From Sphingomonas nostoxanthinifaciens (GTDB taxonomy: Bacteria > Pseudomonadota > Alphaproteobacteria > Sphingomonadales > Sphingomonadaceae), in the NCBI RefSeq assembly GCF_019930585.1, contig NZ_CP082839.1, forward strand, positions 2,104,001-2,168,000: a stretch of 64,000 nucleotides of DNA, written 5' to 3'. Numbering within the stretch: the first letter of the stretch is position 1; every line of letters begins with the position of its first letter. Shown here piece after piece: positions 9,614 through 17,671 of this stretch. The translations under genes were made by a program, and so were the position numbers. The notes beneath the pieces are model-generated. The model made no database searches, had not been told where the DNA came from, and worked only from the letters and a program-made list of their open reading frames with translations.

Positions 9614-9706
9614 GCGCGATAGCTAGGTGAGCGCCGATGCGTCGGCAAGGGTTGCCCCTTGCGCTGCGACGCGGCAAATCGGTGCGATGCATTCGTCGTT
9701 CGCACC

Positions 9707-10369
9707 ATGATCGTCCTGATCGGCATTCTGTTCCTCGTCGCCGGATTCGCCCTGCGGCTCAATCCGCTGCCCGTCATCGCAATCGCCGCCGCCGCGACCG
9801 GGCTTGCGGCTGGTATGACGCCGCTGGCGATCCTCGGTTCCTTCGGACACGCCTTTAACGAAAATCGCTATGTCTCGGTGATCTACGTCGTGCTGCCGGT
9901 GATCGGGCTGCTGGAACGTTATGGCCTGCAGCAACGCGCCCGTGCGCTGATCGCTTCGCTGCACGGGGCGACGGTCGGCCGGCTGCTGATGGCCTATCTG
10001 CTGTTCCGCCAGCTCACCGCGGCGGTCGGCCTGATCTCGATCGCTGGACATGCGCAGACGGTGCGTCCGCTGCTCGCGCCGATGGCGGAAGGCGCCGCCG
10101 AGAAGCAGGGTGTGATCGAGCCCGAGCCGCGCGCCCGCATCCGCGCGCTGGCGGCGGCGACCGACAATGTCGGCGTGTTCTTCGGCGAGGACATCTTCCT
10201 CGCCATTGGCTCGATCCTGCTGATGAAGGGCTTTCTCGAACATTATGGCATCCTGATCGATCCGCTCACCTTGTCGTGGGCAATCCCGAGCGCGGTGTGC
10301 GCCTTCCTCCTGCACGGGGCGCGGCTGATGCTGCTCGACCGGCGGCTGGCGCGCGGGCGGCGGCGATGA
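9707..10369 (+). CDS. DUF969 membrane protein, putative 5-oxoproline-type transporter subunit
   Basis: This 220-residue integral membrane protein has five or six hydrophobic helices. The conserved block HAFNENRYVSVIYVVLPVIG and the later NVGVFFGEDIFLAIGSI segment fit the DUF969 family. DUF969 and DUF979 proteins occur as adjacent partners and are commonly annotated as the two subunits of a 5-oxoproline (pyroglutamate) transporter; that assignment comes from family knowledge, and this sequence does not show the substrate. The ATG is the first that excludes polar N-terminal sequence. Its stop overlaps the next start (ATGA), indicating tight coupling. Confidence 0.82.
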   Translation: MIVLIGILFLVAGFALRLNPLPVIAIAAAATGLAAGMTPLAILGSFGHAFNENRYVSVIYVVLPVIGLLERYGLQQRARALIASLHGATVGRLLMAYLLFRQLTAAVGLISIAGHAQTVRPLLAPMAEGAAEKQGVIEPEPRARIRALAAATDNVGVFFGEDIFLAIGSILLMKGFLEHYGILIDPLTLSWAIPSAVCAFLLHGARLMLLDRRLARGRRR

Positions 10370-11307
10370 TCGGCCTGCCGTTCGTCTACACGCTCGGCGG
10401 CCTGATGTTCGGCGCCTATGCGATCGCCGGCTGGCGCGACCGTGCCAATCCGCGCCGTTATGCCAACGGGCTGTTCTGGGGCTTGCTGGCGCTGAGCTTC
10501 CTCGCCGGCGACCGGCTGGGCGACGTCGGCAACGGCGTGCTCGTGCTGGCGCTGGTGGCGGTCGCAGCACCTGGGCTCGGCCGCGGCGTGCCGGCGACGA
10601 CCACGCCCGGCGAGCGCCAGGCCCTGGCCGTGCGGCATGGCAACCGGCTGTTCGCCGCCGCATTGATCGTGCCAGCGGTCGCCCTGATCGGCGCGCTCGC
10701 TTTCCGTCACATGCCGGCGCTGATCGACCCCAAGCAGACGACCTTGGTGGCACTTGGCTTCGGCACGCTGATCGCGTTGATCGTCTGCATGGCGTGGCTC
10801 CGCCCTGCACCGATTGCCGCGCTGGAAGAGGGGCGTCGGCTGGCCGACGCGATCAGCTGGGCGCTCGTTCTGCCGCAGATGCTTTCGGCGCTGGGCGTGG
10901 TGTTCGCGATGGCCGGCGTCGGCGAGGTCGTGGGCGGTCTGCTCGGCCGCGCGCTGCCGCATGGCAGCCTCGTTGCCGCCGTATTGGCCTATGCGATCGG
11001 CATGGCGGTGTTCACGGTCCTGATGGGCAACGCCTTCGCCGCTTTCCCGGTGATGGCGGCTGCCGTGGGCGTGCCGCTGCTGATCCAGGGACATGGCGGC
11101 ACGGCGGCGGCGGTCGCCTCGCTTGGCATGCTGTGCGGCTTCTGCGGTACGCTGCTGACCCCCATGGCGGCGAACTACAATCTCGTGCCGGCCGCGCTGC
11201 TGGAGCTGCCCAATCGCTACGGCGTGATCCGCGCGCAGGCGCCGACCGCTTTGCTGATGTTCGTCGCCAACCTCCTCCTTCTCTATTTTCTGGCCTTTCC
11301 CCGATGA
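10366..11307 (+). CDS. DUF979 membrane protein, putative 5-oxoproline-type transporter subunit
   Basis: This 313-residue protein has about nine hydrophobic helices and family features such as FVYTLGGLMFGAYAIAGWRD at the N-terminus and TVLMGNAFAAFPVMAAAVG, with CGFCGTLLTPMAANYNLVPA near the C-terminus. It is the standard partner of DUF969. Conserved Asn and Gly residues in membrane regions suggest a substrate path, but no mechanism is established from sequence. The start at 10366 is fixed by the ATGA overlap with the previous gene; the open frame begins 30 codons earlier only because it reads DUF969 out of phase. Confidence 0.83.
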   Translation: MIGLPFVYTLGGLMFGAYAIAGWRDRANPRRYANGLFWGLLALSFLAGDRLGDVGNGVLVLALVAVAAPGLGRGVPATTTPGERQALAVRHGNRLFAAALIVPAVALIGALAFRHMPALIDPKQTTLVALGFGTLIALIVCMAWLRPAPIAALEEGRRLADAISWALVLPQMLSALGVVFAMAGVGEVVGGLLGRALPHGSLVAAVLAYAIGMAVFTVLMGNAFAAFPVMAAAVGVPLLIQGHGGTAAAVASLGMLCGFCGTLLTPMAANYNLVPAALLELPNRYGVIRAQAPTALLMFVANLLLLYFLAFPR

Positions 11308-12293
11308 TCCTGACCGCCGAGATTGCCGACCGCTTCGCCACGCTCACGCTTGGGCATGTCCGGCGCGAATTTCCGAACAAGCTCGAACATGTGATCGATG
11401 GCGCAGCCGACGTCGCGCGGCCGAGCGTGCTGCACCCTGTCTTCTACGGCAGCTTCGACTGGCATAGCTGCGTCCACGGCTGGTGGCAGATGCTGACGCT
11501 CGTCCGGCTGTTCCCCGACATGCCGGCGGCTGCCGCCGTCCGCGCCGCGGCCGACGAGATGCTGGTGCCCGAGAAAATGGCGGGCGAACTCGCTTATCTG
11601 GAGCGTCCCTCGGCGCTCGGTTTCGAACGGCCTTATGGCTGGGCGTGGGCGCTGGCATTGCACGGCGAGGCGGTGCGGCACGCGGCAGGCTGGGGCGCCA
11701 CGCTCGAACCGCTGGCGCGGGTCATTGCGGCGCGCTTCGCCGCGCATCTGCCGAAGCTGACCTATCCGATCCGCGTCGGCACCCATTTCAACACCGCCTT
11801 CGCGCTCACGCTGGCACGCGACTGGGCGATGACCCACGACGCGCCGTTGGCCGCGCTGATCGAGGCGCGGGCGCGCGACTGGTTCGGCCAGGACCACGAT
11901 TGCCAGGCGTGGGAGCCAGGCGGCGACGAGTTCCTGTCGTCGGCGCTCAGCGAGGCGCTGCTGATGGCGGACACGCTGGCGCCGGCAGCGTTCGCGACGT
12001 GGTTCGACGCCTTCCTGCCGCGCGCCGGCGCCGGTGAGCCCGCGACGCTGTTCGGCCCCGCAATCGTGTCCGACCGCGCCGATGGCAAGATCGCGCATCT
12101 CGACGGCCTCAACCTGAGTAGGGCCTGGGCGTGGCGTCGGATCGCCGGCGCGCTGGGGCAGGAACACCCGGCCCACGCCCGCGCGCTGGCCACGGCGGAC
12201 AAGCACCTCGCGGCCGCGCTGCCGCACATCGCCGACAATTATGCGGGCGAGCATTGGCTCGCGACGTTCGCGGTGCTGGCGCTTGCCGCCTGA
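11304..12293 (+). CDS. DUF2891 family protein of unknown function
   Basis: This 329-residue protein has no signal peptide or membrane helix and is helical and Trp/His rich (FDWHSCVHGWWQM near residue 50). This is the DUF2891 pattern; no biochemical role is established to my knowledge. Its ATG overlaps the DUF979 stop by four bases, so the trio is one translationally coupled unit. By guilt of association it may process or modify whatever the permease imports; a catalytic role is only an inference. Conserved His and Glu/Asp residues (QDHDCQAWEPGGDEFLSS) would suit a hydrolase. Confidence 0.75.
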   Translation: MILTAEIADRFATLTLGHVRREFPNKLEHVIDGAADVARPSVLHPVFYGSFDWHSCVHGWWQMLTLVRLFPDMPAAAAVRAAADEMLVPEKMAGELAYLERPSALGFERPYGWAWALALHGEAVRHAAGWGATLEPLARVIAARFAAHLPKLTYPIRVGTHFNTAFALTLARDWAMTHDAPLAALIEARARDWFGQDHDCQAWEPGGDEFLSSALSEALLMADTLAPAAFATWFDAFLPRAGAGEPATLFGPAIVSDRADGKIAHLDGLNLSRAWAWRRIAGALGQEHPAHARALATADKHLAAALPHIADNYAGEHWLATFAVLALAA

Positions 12294-12332
12294 GGTTGCC
12301 CGGCAGGCCCGTTTCCTGTAGCGGCGCGACCC

Positions 12333-12653
12333 ATGCTGACCTTCCTTCTCGTCATCCACGCGCTCGTCGCGGCCGCGCTCGTTGCGGTGATCCTCATGCA
12401 GCGCTCGGAGGGCGGGGGCCTCGCGTCCGGCGGCAATCCGGCCGGGCTGATGAGCGCGCGCGGCGCCGCCGATTTCCTGACGCGCACCACCTCGATCCTG
12501 GCGTCGGTGTTCGTCGTGCTCTCGATCGGCCTCGCCGCGCTCGCCACGATGCAGCATTCGCCGGCAACGATCGACACGTCGCTGGTCAAGAGCCGCAGCG
12601 CCGCTCCGGCGCCCGCGCCGAAGCCCACGAACGGTATTCCGCTCGCTCACTAA
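12333..12653 (+). CDS. secG: Preprotein translocase subunit SecG
   Basis: This 106-residue protein has two membrane helices (about residues 3-22 and 55-73) separated by the typical SecG cytoplasmic loop LMQRSEGGGLASGGNPAGLM. A Pro/Ala-rich tail follows (APAPAPKP). SecG associates with SecYE in the inner membrane and aids SecA-driven export. It sits directly ahead of pyrG, a common alphaproteobacterial arrangement. The ATG at 12333 follows the conserved start of the first helix. Confidence 0.95.
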   Translation: MLTFLLVIHALVAAALVAVILMQRSEGGGLASGGNPAGLMSARGAADFLTRTTSILASVFVVLSIGLAALATMQHSPATIDTSLVKSRSAAPAPAPKPTNGIPLAH

Positions 12654-12705
12654 GCCCGGCTTCGGTCGGGGCAGGGCGATGGAGCAACTTTCTCTGGACA
12701 GCCCC

Positions 12706-12734
12706 TTGCTTCCGCCGGATTCGGCACGCTAGGC
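12706..12734 (+). promoter_or_regulatory. Putative sigma70-type promoter of pyrG
   Basis: A TTGCTT hexamer at 12706 is followed after 17 bases by CTAGGC at 12729, and the pyrG ATG comes 10 bases later. The -35 and spacing are good; the -10 is a weak match. The initiation site would fall almost at the ATG, which implies a nearly leaderless message, so transcription from secG may matter more. Confidence 0.3.
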
Positions 12735-12744
12735 CCCAATTCCC

Positions 12745-14379
12745 ATGGCGCGGTTCATTTTCATAACCGGCGGCGTGGTCTCCTCGCTTGGCAAGGGCCT
12801 GATGGCGGCGTCGCTCGCGGCGCTGCTCCAGGCGCGTGGCTACAGGGTCCGCCTCCGCAAGTTCGATCCCTATCTCAACGTCGATCCGGGCACGATGAGC
12901 CCGTATCAGCACGGCGAGGTGTACGTCACCGACGACGGGGCCGAGACCGATCTCGACCTCGGCCATTACGAGCGCTTCACCGGCGTCTCGGCGCGGCAGA
13001 GCGACAATGTGACGTCGGGCCGGATCTATCAGTCGATCATCCAGCGCGAACGGCGCGGCGATTATCTGGGCGCGACCGTCCAGGTGATCCCGCACGTGAC
13101 CGACGCGATCAAGGAGTTCGCACGCGCCGAGGTGGACGATCTCGATTTCGTGTTGTGCGAGATCGGCGGCACGGTCGGCGACATCGAATCCCTGCCGTTC
13201 ATGGAGGCGATCCGCCAGCTCCGGAACGATCTCGGCCGCGACCAGACCTGCTTCGTCCACCTGACGCTGGTGCCGTACATCGCCGCCGCGGGCGAATTGA
13301 AGACCAAGCCGACCCAACACAGCGTGCGCGACCTGACCAGCCTCGGCATCCAGCCCGACGTGCTGGTGTGCCGCTGCGAGCATCCGCTGCCGGAGAATGA
13401 GCGCGCCAAGATCGCCTTGTTCTGCAACGTGCCCAAGGAGGCGGTGATCCCCGCGCTCGACGCATCGAGCATCTATGCGGTGCCGTCGCAATATCATGCC
13501 GCCGGCCTCGACGGCGCGGTGCTGCGCTCGTTCGGGTTGCCGTTCGAGCCGGCGCCCGATCTGCGCCGCTGGGGCGACATCATGGAGCGGCTGGAGAACC
13601 CCGAGGGCGAGGTGACGATCGGCGTCGTCGGCAAATATGTCGGCCTGGCGGACGCGTACAAGTCGCTCAACGAGGCACTGGTCCACGGCGGCATCGCCAA
13701 CCGGGTCAAGGTCAACATCCGCTGGCTCGACGCCGAACTGTTCGCTGAGGATGAGAGCGAGATCGCTTCGAAGCTGGAGCCGCTTCACGCCATCCTCGTT
13801 CCCGGCGGGTTCGGCGAGCGCGGCAGCGAGGGCAAGATCGCCAGCGTCCGCTTCGCGCGCGAGCGGCGCGTCCCCTATTTCGGCATCTGCCTCGGCATGC
13901 AGATGGCGTGCATCGAAGGCGCGCGGAACACCGCCGGCATCGCCAGCGCGTCCACCACAGAATTCGGGCCGACCGACGAACCCGTCGTCGGGCTCATCAC
14001 CGAATGGATGACGGCCGAGGGCCTGGAAAAGCGAGCGGCGGGCGGCGACCTTGGCGGCACGATGCGGCTCGGCGCCTATCCGGGTACATTGGCAGGCAAC
14101 AGCCATGTCGCGGGCATCTACGGCTCGACCGAGATTTCCGAGCGGCATCGTCACCGTTACGAGGTCAATGTCCACTATCGGCCCGCGCTCGAGGAGGCAG
14201 GGATGGTCTTCTCCGGCATGTCGCCCGACGGTGCCCTGCCCGAAATCGTCGAGCGGCCGGACCATCCATGGTTCATCGGTGTCCAGTTCCATCCCGAGCT
14301 GAAGTCGAAGCCGTTCGATCCGCATCCCTTGTTCAAGAGCTTCATCGCGGCGGCGGTGAAGCAGAGCCGGCTGGTCTGA
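12745..14379 (+). CDS. pyrG: CTP synthase
   Basis: This 544-residue enzyme makes CTP from UTP, ATP and glutamine. The N-terminal synthetase domain begins [12 protein letters not shown] (P-loop, residues 7-18) and continues with [12 protein letters not shown]. The C-terminal class I glutaminase has the nucleophile Cys in [10 protein letters not shown] (Cys382) and the His/Glu pair in FHPELKSKP. The full family length is present. It follows secG with a 91-base gap. No attenuator-like C-run was seen in the leader. Confidence 0.98.
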   Translation: MARFIFITGGVVSSLGKGLMAASLAALLQARGYRVRLRKFDPYLNVDPGTMSPYQHGEVYVTDDGAETDLDLGHYERFTGVSARQSDNVTSGRIYQSIIQRERRGDYLGATVQVIPHVTDAIKEFARAEVDDLDFVLCEIGGTVGDIESLPFMEAIRQLRNDLGRDQTCFVHLTLVPYIAAAGELKTKPTQHSVRDLTSLGIQPDVLVCRCEHPLPENERAKIALFCNVPKEAVIPALDASSIYAVPSQYHAAGLDGAVLRSFGLPFEPAPDLRRWGDIMERLENPEGEVTIGVVGKYVGLADAYKSLNEALVHGGIANRVKVNIRWLDAELFAEDESEIASKLEPLHAILVPGGFGERGSEGKIASVRFARERRVPYFGICLGMQMACIEGARNTAGIASASTTEFGPTDEPVVGLITEWMTAEGLEKRAAGGDLGGTMRLGAYPGTLAGNSHVAGIYGSTEISERHRHRYEVNVHYRPALEEAGMVFSGMSPDGALPEIVERPDHPWFIGVQFHPELKSKPFDPHPLFKSFIAAAVKQSRLV

Positions 14380-14466
14380 GCGCGGCTTGAGAAAAGGGCC
14401 GATCCGGACTCGACTCTGAGGATTTTCAGGACGATAAGGCCTGCGGACCAGTCGGGAGAGGTTGCC

Positions 14467-15279
14467 ATGCGCCTTCGTCCATCGTTCGGCGCGGCTCTTG
14501 CCTGCGCGATGGTGCTGGGGGCCACGGCGGCTTCCGCCACAAAATATACCTATAGTGTCACGGGGGTCGTCACCGACGATGTCTACGACCCCTACGCTTA
14601 TTATGGCGCCACGTTGCCGCTGGATGCCGCGTTCACGCTGACCTATGTCGTCGACGATGCGGCACCGACCGGCGTCTATACGTCCGGCGCAGCCGGCTCG
14701 TTGGCCGGCGGCGGTGGGCTGTATCAGGCTGATACCTCGACGCCCGTCACGGCCTCGATCACGGTCGGAAGCTATAGCTACGCGCTGCGCGTCGACGAGT
14801 TTTTCCAGCCTTATTCCTACGACCCGACCACAGGCGACAGCTTCGGAACCGAAATATCCAGGAGCAATTACGGCTTGGCAACGAAGGACTCGGCAGCGAA
14901 AACGCTCTCGTTTCGCGCCGAATACGATAGTTATCAGGTGTGCTGCGGCTTATTCTTCGGCGACTCGACCGACTATTTCAATAATTTCGACATCAGCCTG
15001 CACTCGCTCGGCTTCACCTCTGCCGATTATCGCGAGCTGGGAACGTTCGATCTGGCGCCGGATAGCACCGGCTACTTCCTGACCGGCTATTTCGCGGAGG
15101 ATCATTCGGGTGGGGTCAGCCTGGACTATCAGTCGGCTGGCCTGCTGGCGACGCGGCTGACGGTCACGTCGGACGTCGCCGAGCCTGCCAGCTGGGTGGC
15201 GATGATGGCGGGGTTCGGATTGCTCGGTGGGATGCTGCGTCGTCGCCGCTCGACCGCTCACCCGACATACGCCTTTTAG
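14467..15279 (+). CDS. PEP-CTERM sorting domain protein
   Basis: This 270-residue exported protein has a signal peptide (about residues 1-24, ending ASA) and an extracellular beta-rich Tyr/Asp/Ser/Thr-rich body. The C-terminal sorting signal reads EPASWVAMMAGFGLLGG followed by the basic cluster RRRR. PEP-CTERM proteins are recognised and processed by an exosortase at the inner membrane; no exosortase gene lies in the window. The body does not resemble a known enzyme. Its stop overlaps the stop of the small convergent gene on the other strand. Confidence 0.85.
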   Translation: MRLRPSFGAALACAMVLGATAASATKYTYSVTGVVTDDVYDPYAYYGATLPLDAAFTLTYVVDDAAPTGVYTSGAAGSLAGGGGLYQADTSTPVTASITVGSYSYALRVDEFFQPYSYDPTTGDSFGTEISRSNYGLATKDSAAKTLSFRAEYDSYQVCCGLFFGDSTDYFNNFDISLHSLGFTSADYRELGTFDLAPDSTGYFLTGYFAEDHSGGVSLDYQSAGLLATRLTVTSDVAEPASWVAMMAGFGLLGGMLRRRRSTAHPTYAF

Positions 15280-15479
15280 TCCTCGTCCTCGGCGAGCAGC
15301 GCGCTTGCCTGCGCCTGGTTCGATGTCGCGCTGGTCGCGGCATCGAGCGTGCCGCGGTCGCCGCCGCCTGCGAAGCTCACTGCGGTCCAGCAGATGCCAC
15401 CGGCCCAGAACAAGGCGGCCCAGCGACTGCGGAAGATGAGGCGGAGCGGAATCACGCCGGCATCTTCCGCCGGTTTCAT
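15276..15479 (-). CDS. Small single-span membrane protein, hypothetical
   Basis: This 67-residue protein has a positively charged N-terminus, one possible membrane helix (WAALFWAGGICWTAVSFAGG, residues 20-39) and an acidic end (AEDED). I do not recognise it. It starts ten bases after the stop of the 45-residue gene upstream, consistent with a small co-transcribed pair. No clear ribosome site is visible, so it may rely on coupling. It could also be a chance frame, but the charge pattern on either side of the helix is orderly. Confidence 0.4.
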   Translation of the reverse strand: MKPAEDAGVIPLRLIFRSRWAALFWAGGICWTAVSFAGGGDRGTLDAATSATSNQAQASALLAEDED

Positions 15480-15489
15480 TAGGATCGCG

Positions 15490-15627
15490 TTACCAGTCCG
15501 AGGGCGCCGTGCCGGGTACGCTCACCGGGTCGCTGGGCTCGGGCGGGATCGGGTCGGTCGGGGTCGGGATGGGATCGTCCATCGGTGCCTCGGTCGGGAT
15601 TTCGGGTGTCAGAGGCTGGCTGGCCAT
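15490..15627 (-). CDS. Tiny proline-rich acidic protein, hypothetical
   Basis: This 45-residue protein is rich in Pro, Asp, Thr and Glu (MDDPIPTPTDPIPPEPSDP within it). I chose the ATG at 15627 because caggag lies seven bases upstream. An ATG six bases earlier is too close to that site. The protein has no domain and is probably disordered. It directly follows a strong intrinsic terminator on the same strand, so it needs its own promoter or read-through. Confidence 0.45.
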   Translation of the reverse strand: MASQPLTPEIPTEAPMDDPIPTPTDPIPPEPSDPVSVPGTAPSDW

Positions 15628-15679
15628 GCGCATTCTCCTGCATTGCGAGGAAGAAACGCGCGAACGAGCGGGCCGCCTC

Positions 15680-15715
15680 AAAAACAAACGCCCGGGCCGA
15701 CGATGCGGCCCGGGC
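15680..15715 (-). terminator. Strong intrinsic terminator, minus strand
   Basis: A perfect 10-bp inverted repeat (GCCCGGGCCG at 15690-15699 and its complement at 15706-15715, loop of six) is followed on the minus strand by a T-rich tract, the complement of the A-run at 15680-15688. It would end transcription coming leftward from the dut-thiF-dsrE operon or from an RNA encoded in the gene-free stretch at 15716-15950. Confidence 0.75.
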
Positions 15716-15940
15716 GCCTGCATGACGATCACTCGTCAGCCCCCTTTGATGTCGCCGGGCCCGCACGCTTACGTCGAACCCCTTTCGGTACGACGTGCGG
15801 GGCCTCGGCCTCCCCGAACCATGGCCTTAGCCGCTGCTCGTGATGCTGTGCTAGACGATGGTCCGGAGGGTTGTCATGGGCAATATGTCAGGCTTGAAGC
15901 GAATGCGCATGCCCTGTGCTTCCCACGCAACAGCACATGA
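15716..15940 (-). ncRNA. Gene-free structured stretch, candidate small RNA
   Basis: The interval between the minus-strand terminator and the dsrE stop has no credible coding frame but has strong pairing potential. CCCGCACG (15760-15767) pairs with CGTGCGGG (15794-15801), enclosing a second stem CGTCG/CGACG. TGTGCT (15915-15920) pairs with AGCACA (15932-15937). GGCC palindromes lie near 15800-15812. With the terminator at its left end it could be an independent small RNA on the minus strand, or the 3' untranslated end of the dut operon. It did not match the signal recognition particle RNA, tmRNA tag or 6S features I know. Confidence 0.3.
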
Positions 15941-15955
15941 TTAACCCCGGCTTAA
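15941..15955. promoter_or_regulatory. CtrA-like site, TTAA-N7-TTAA
   Basis: A full match to the alphaproteobacterial CtrA consensus (TTAA, seven bases, TTAA) lies at the 3' boundary of the dsrE gene, whose stop codon falls inside it. The motif is rare at this GC content. No good -10 element was found at the expected distance on either side, so its role is uncertain. Confidence 0.3.
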
Positions 15956-16275
15956 ACGACGACCAGCCGATCATCCCCGATCGCTGCCAGCACACCGACC
16001 AGACCGCCCGCCTCGATCCGCGGATCGAGCGCAGCAAAGGCCAGGCCAGTATCGGCCAACCCGGTCTGGCAGGCCAATATCCTTACACCCAGTTCCAGTG
16101 CGGTATCGATCAGCGCCCTGCGATCCTCGGTCAGGCCTGCCAGCAGCACCACCGCCGCTCCATCGGCGAACAGGTTGGTCGAGCCACCCAGCGCGGCGTG
16201 CGCGGCCGCCATCGCGAGCGCGGTGCCGAAGCGTTGCGGGTCGTCGCCGGCGACGATGATCGTCAGCCCGCGCAT
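15952..16275 (-). CDS. DsrE/DsrF-like sulfur relay family protein
   Basis: This 107-residue protein has a Rossmann-like DsrE pattern. It has an N-terminal strand (LTIIVAGDD), an Ala-rich helix, a FADGAAVVLLAG strand and the conserved loop ILACQTG, whose Cys (about residue 75) is where DsrE/TusD relatives carry persulfide sulfur. The start at 16275 excludes out-of-phase upstream sequence and gives a 13-base overlap with the ThiF-like gene. The context with an adenylyltransferase suggests sulfur transfer, but the partner and acceptor are unknown. Confidence 0.75.
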   Translation of the reverse strand: MRGLTIIVAGDDPQRFGTALAMAAAHAALGGSTNLFADGAAVVLLAGLTEDRRALIDTALELGVRILACQTGLADTGLAFAALDPRIEAGGLVGVLAAIGDDRLVVV

Positions 16276-17015
16276 CGGCAGCCGGGATCCTTGGGCAGGG
16301 CGATGGTGCGGAAGCGGAAGGCGAGTGCATCGACCAGCAGCAGGGTGCCGGCGGGATCGGCACCGAACGGCACGATCGCGCGGACCGCCTCGATCGCGGC
16401 GAGGCTGCCCAGCACTCCGGTCAGCGCGCCCAGCACGCCCTGATCGGCGCAGGAAATGTCCGGCCGGCCCGGATCGCTGCCCACCAGGCAGCGATAGCAG
16501 GGCTTGCCGGCTTCCCACCCGCGAAAGACCGCCAGCTGGCCGTCGAACTGGCCGACGGCGGCCGAGATCAGAGGCACGCGAAGTTCATGTGCGGTGTCGG
16601 CGACGATCAGCCGCGTCTCGAAATTGTCCGATCCGTCGATCACCGCGTCTGCGCCGGCCAGCAGCGTGCTGGCATTATCGGCGTCGAGGCGGACGCAATG
16701 CCCCTCGACCCGGACGTCGGGGTTGAGGCGCGCCACCGCCGCCGCCGCCGCGTCCACCTTCGCCGTGTCGACATCGGCGGTGGTGAACAGCACCTGCCGC
16801 TGCAGGTTGGAGAGCGCGACCGCATCGTCGTCGATCAGGGTCAGCCGACCGACGCCCGCGGCGGCAAGATACTGGATGGCCGGCGCGCCGATGCCGCCGG
16901 CTCCCACCAGCGCGACATGCGCGCCGAGCAGCCGCATCTGCCCCGCGCCGCCAATCTCCCGCAGGATGATGTGGCGCGCATAGCGTTCGAGCTGCGCATC
17001 GCCGAGCGTGGTCAA
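16263..17015 (-). CDS. ThiF/MoeB-family sulfur-carrier adenylyltransferase
   Basis: This 250-residue E1-like enzyme begins with the family pattern [13 protein letters not shown]. Its nucleotide-binding loop is [10 protein letters not shown] (about residues 36-45), followed by the DGSDNFETR motif. Zinc cysteines appear in CYRC and in the C-terminal CRC. Such enzymes adenylate the C-terminal Gly of ThiS or MoaD-like carriers before sulfur loading. There is no rhodanese domain. The gene overlaps dut upstream by four bases and dsrE downstream. Whether it serves molybdopterin or thiamine synthesis cannot be decided here. Confidence 0.9.
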   Translation of the reverse strand: MTTLGDAQLERYARHIILREIGGAGQMRLLGAHVALVGAGGIGAPAIQYLAAAGVGRLTLIDDDAVALSNLQRQVLFTTADVDTAKVDAAAAAVARLNPDVRVEGHCVRLDADNASTLLAGADAVIDGSDNFETRLIVADTAHELRVPLISAAVGQFDGQLAVFRGWEAGKPCYRCLVGSDPGRPDISCADQGVLGALTGVLGSLAAIEAVRAIVPFGADPAGTLLLVDALAFRFRTIALPKDPGCRCAG

Positions 17016-17467
17016 CGCCCGGTCGAGCCGAAGCCGCCTTCGCCGCGCACCGTTGCGTCGAGCATCTCTACCTCCACGAACGCTGCCATCGTCACGGGCG
17101 CCGCCACCAACTGGGCGATGCGCTCGCCGCGCCGAATGGGGAAGGGCGCGTCGCCGAAGTTGACCAGCAGCACCTTCACCTCGCCGCGATAATCGGCGTC
17201 GATCGTGCCGGGCGTGTTGAGACAGGTGATGCCGTGGCGGAGCGCGAGGCCCGATCGTGGACGGACCTGCACTTCATAGCCGGCAGGAATGGCGATGGCG
17301 AAGCCGGTGGCCACCGCACGCCGTGCGCCGGGGGCGAGATCGAGCGTCTCCGCCGCCACGACGTCCATTCCCGCGGCATGCGCGCTGGCATAGGCCGGCA
17401 GCGGCAGGCCGTCGCCGTGGGGCAGGCGTTTGATCTGGATGGCAAGGCGCGGAGCGAGTTCGGTCAT
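17012..17467 (-). CDS. dut: dUTP diphosphatase (dUTPase)
   Basis: This 151-residue trimeric dUTPase hydrolyses dUTP to dUMP, limiting uracil in DNA and feeding thymidylate synthesis. The conserved motifs appear in order: [31 protein letters not shown] with its catalytic Asp, RGERIAQLV, and the Gly-rich C-terminal arm [10 protein letters not shown] that closes over the active site. The start at 17467 matches the usual family N-terminus; a start 30 codons earlier would add an unlikely leader. It is the first gene of the dut-thiF-dsrE unit. Confidence 0.96.
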   Translation of the reverse strand: MTELAPRLAIQIKRLPHGDGLPLPAYASAHAAGMDVVAAETLDLAPGARRAVATGFAIAIPAGYEVQVRPRSGLALRHGITCLNTPGTIDADYRGEVKVLLVNFGDAPFPIRRGERIAQLVAAPVTMAAFVEVEMLDATVRGEGGFGSTGR

Positions 17468-17594
17468 GTCCGTCGCTTTAGCGAAGGCGCCGCCGCTTCG
17501 CCAATCCAGCGCGCTTGCCTGCGTCAACGAGCAACGCGGTGTGGCGAGCGCGGCCATGGTGCGCTAAAGGTTACAGCGACTTGCCGCTCTCACG

Positions 17595-17623
17595 TTGACG
17601 GATGTTGCGTTGCAGCATAATCC
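17595..17623 (+). promoter_or_regulatory. Putative sigma70-type promoter ahead of small Cys-motif gene
   Basis: TTGACG at 17595 and TAATCC at 17618 are separated by exactly 17 bases, the best-looking sigma70-type pair in this stretch. Transcription would start near 17630, about 40 bases before the GTG of the small gene at 17672. This supports that gene being real, and the transcript may run on into tadE. Confidence 0.5.
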
Positions 17624-17671
17624 GAAACGGCTGGTAGTGTTTCGTGCTTTCCTCCGAGTCGGTGCAAAAGC

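Noticed and set aside
15716..15940. tmRNA, 6S RNA or signal recognition particle RNA in the structured gap.
   Set aside because: No tag-peptide codons, no conserved tetraloop motif, and no 6S-like long central bubble could be recognised.
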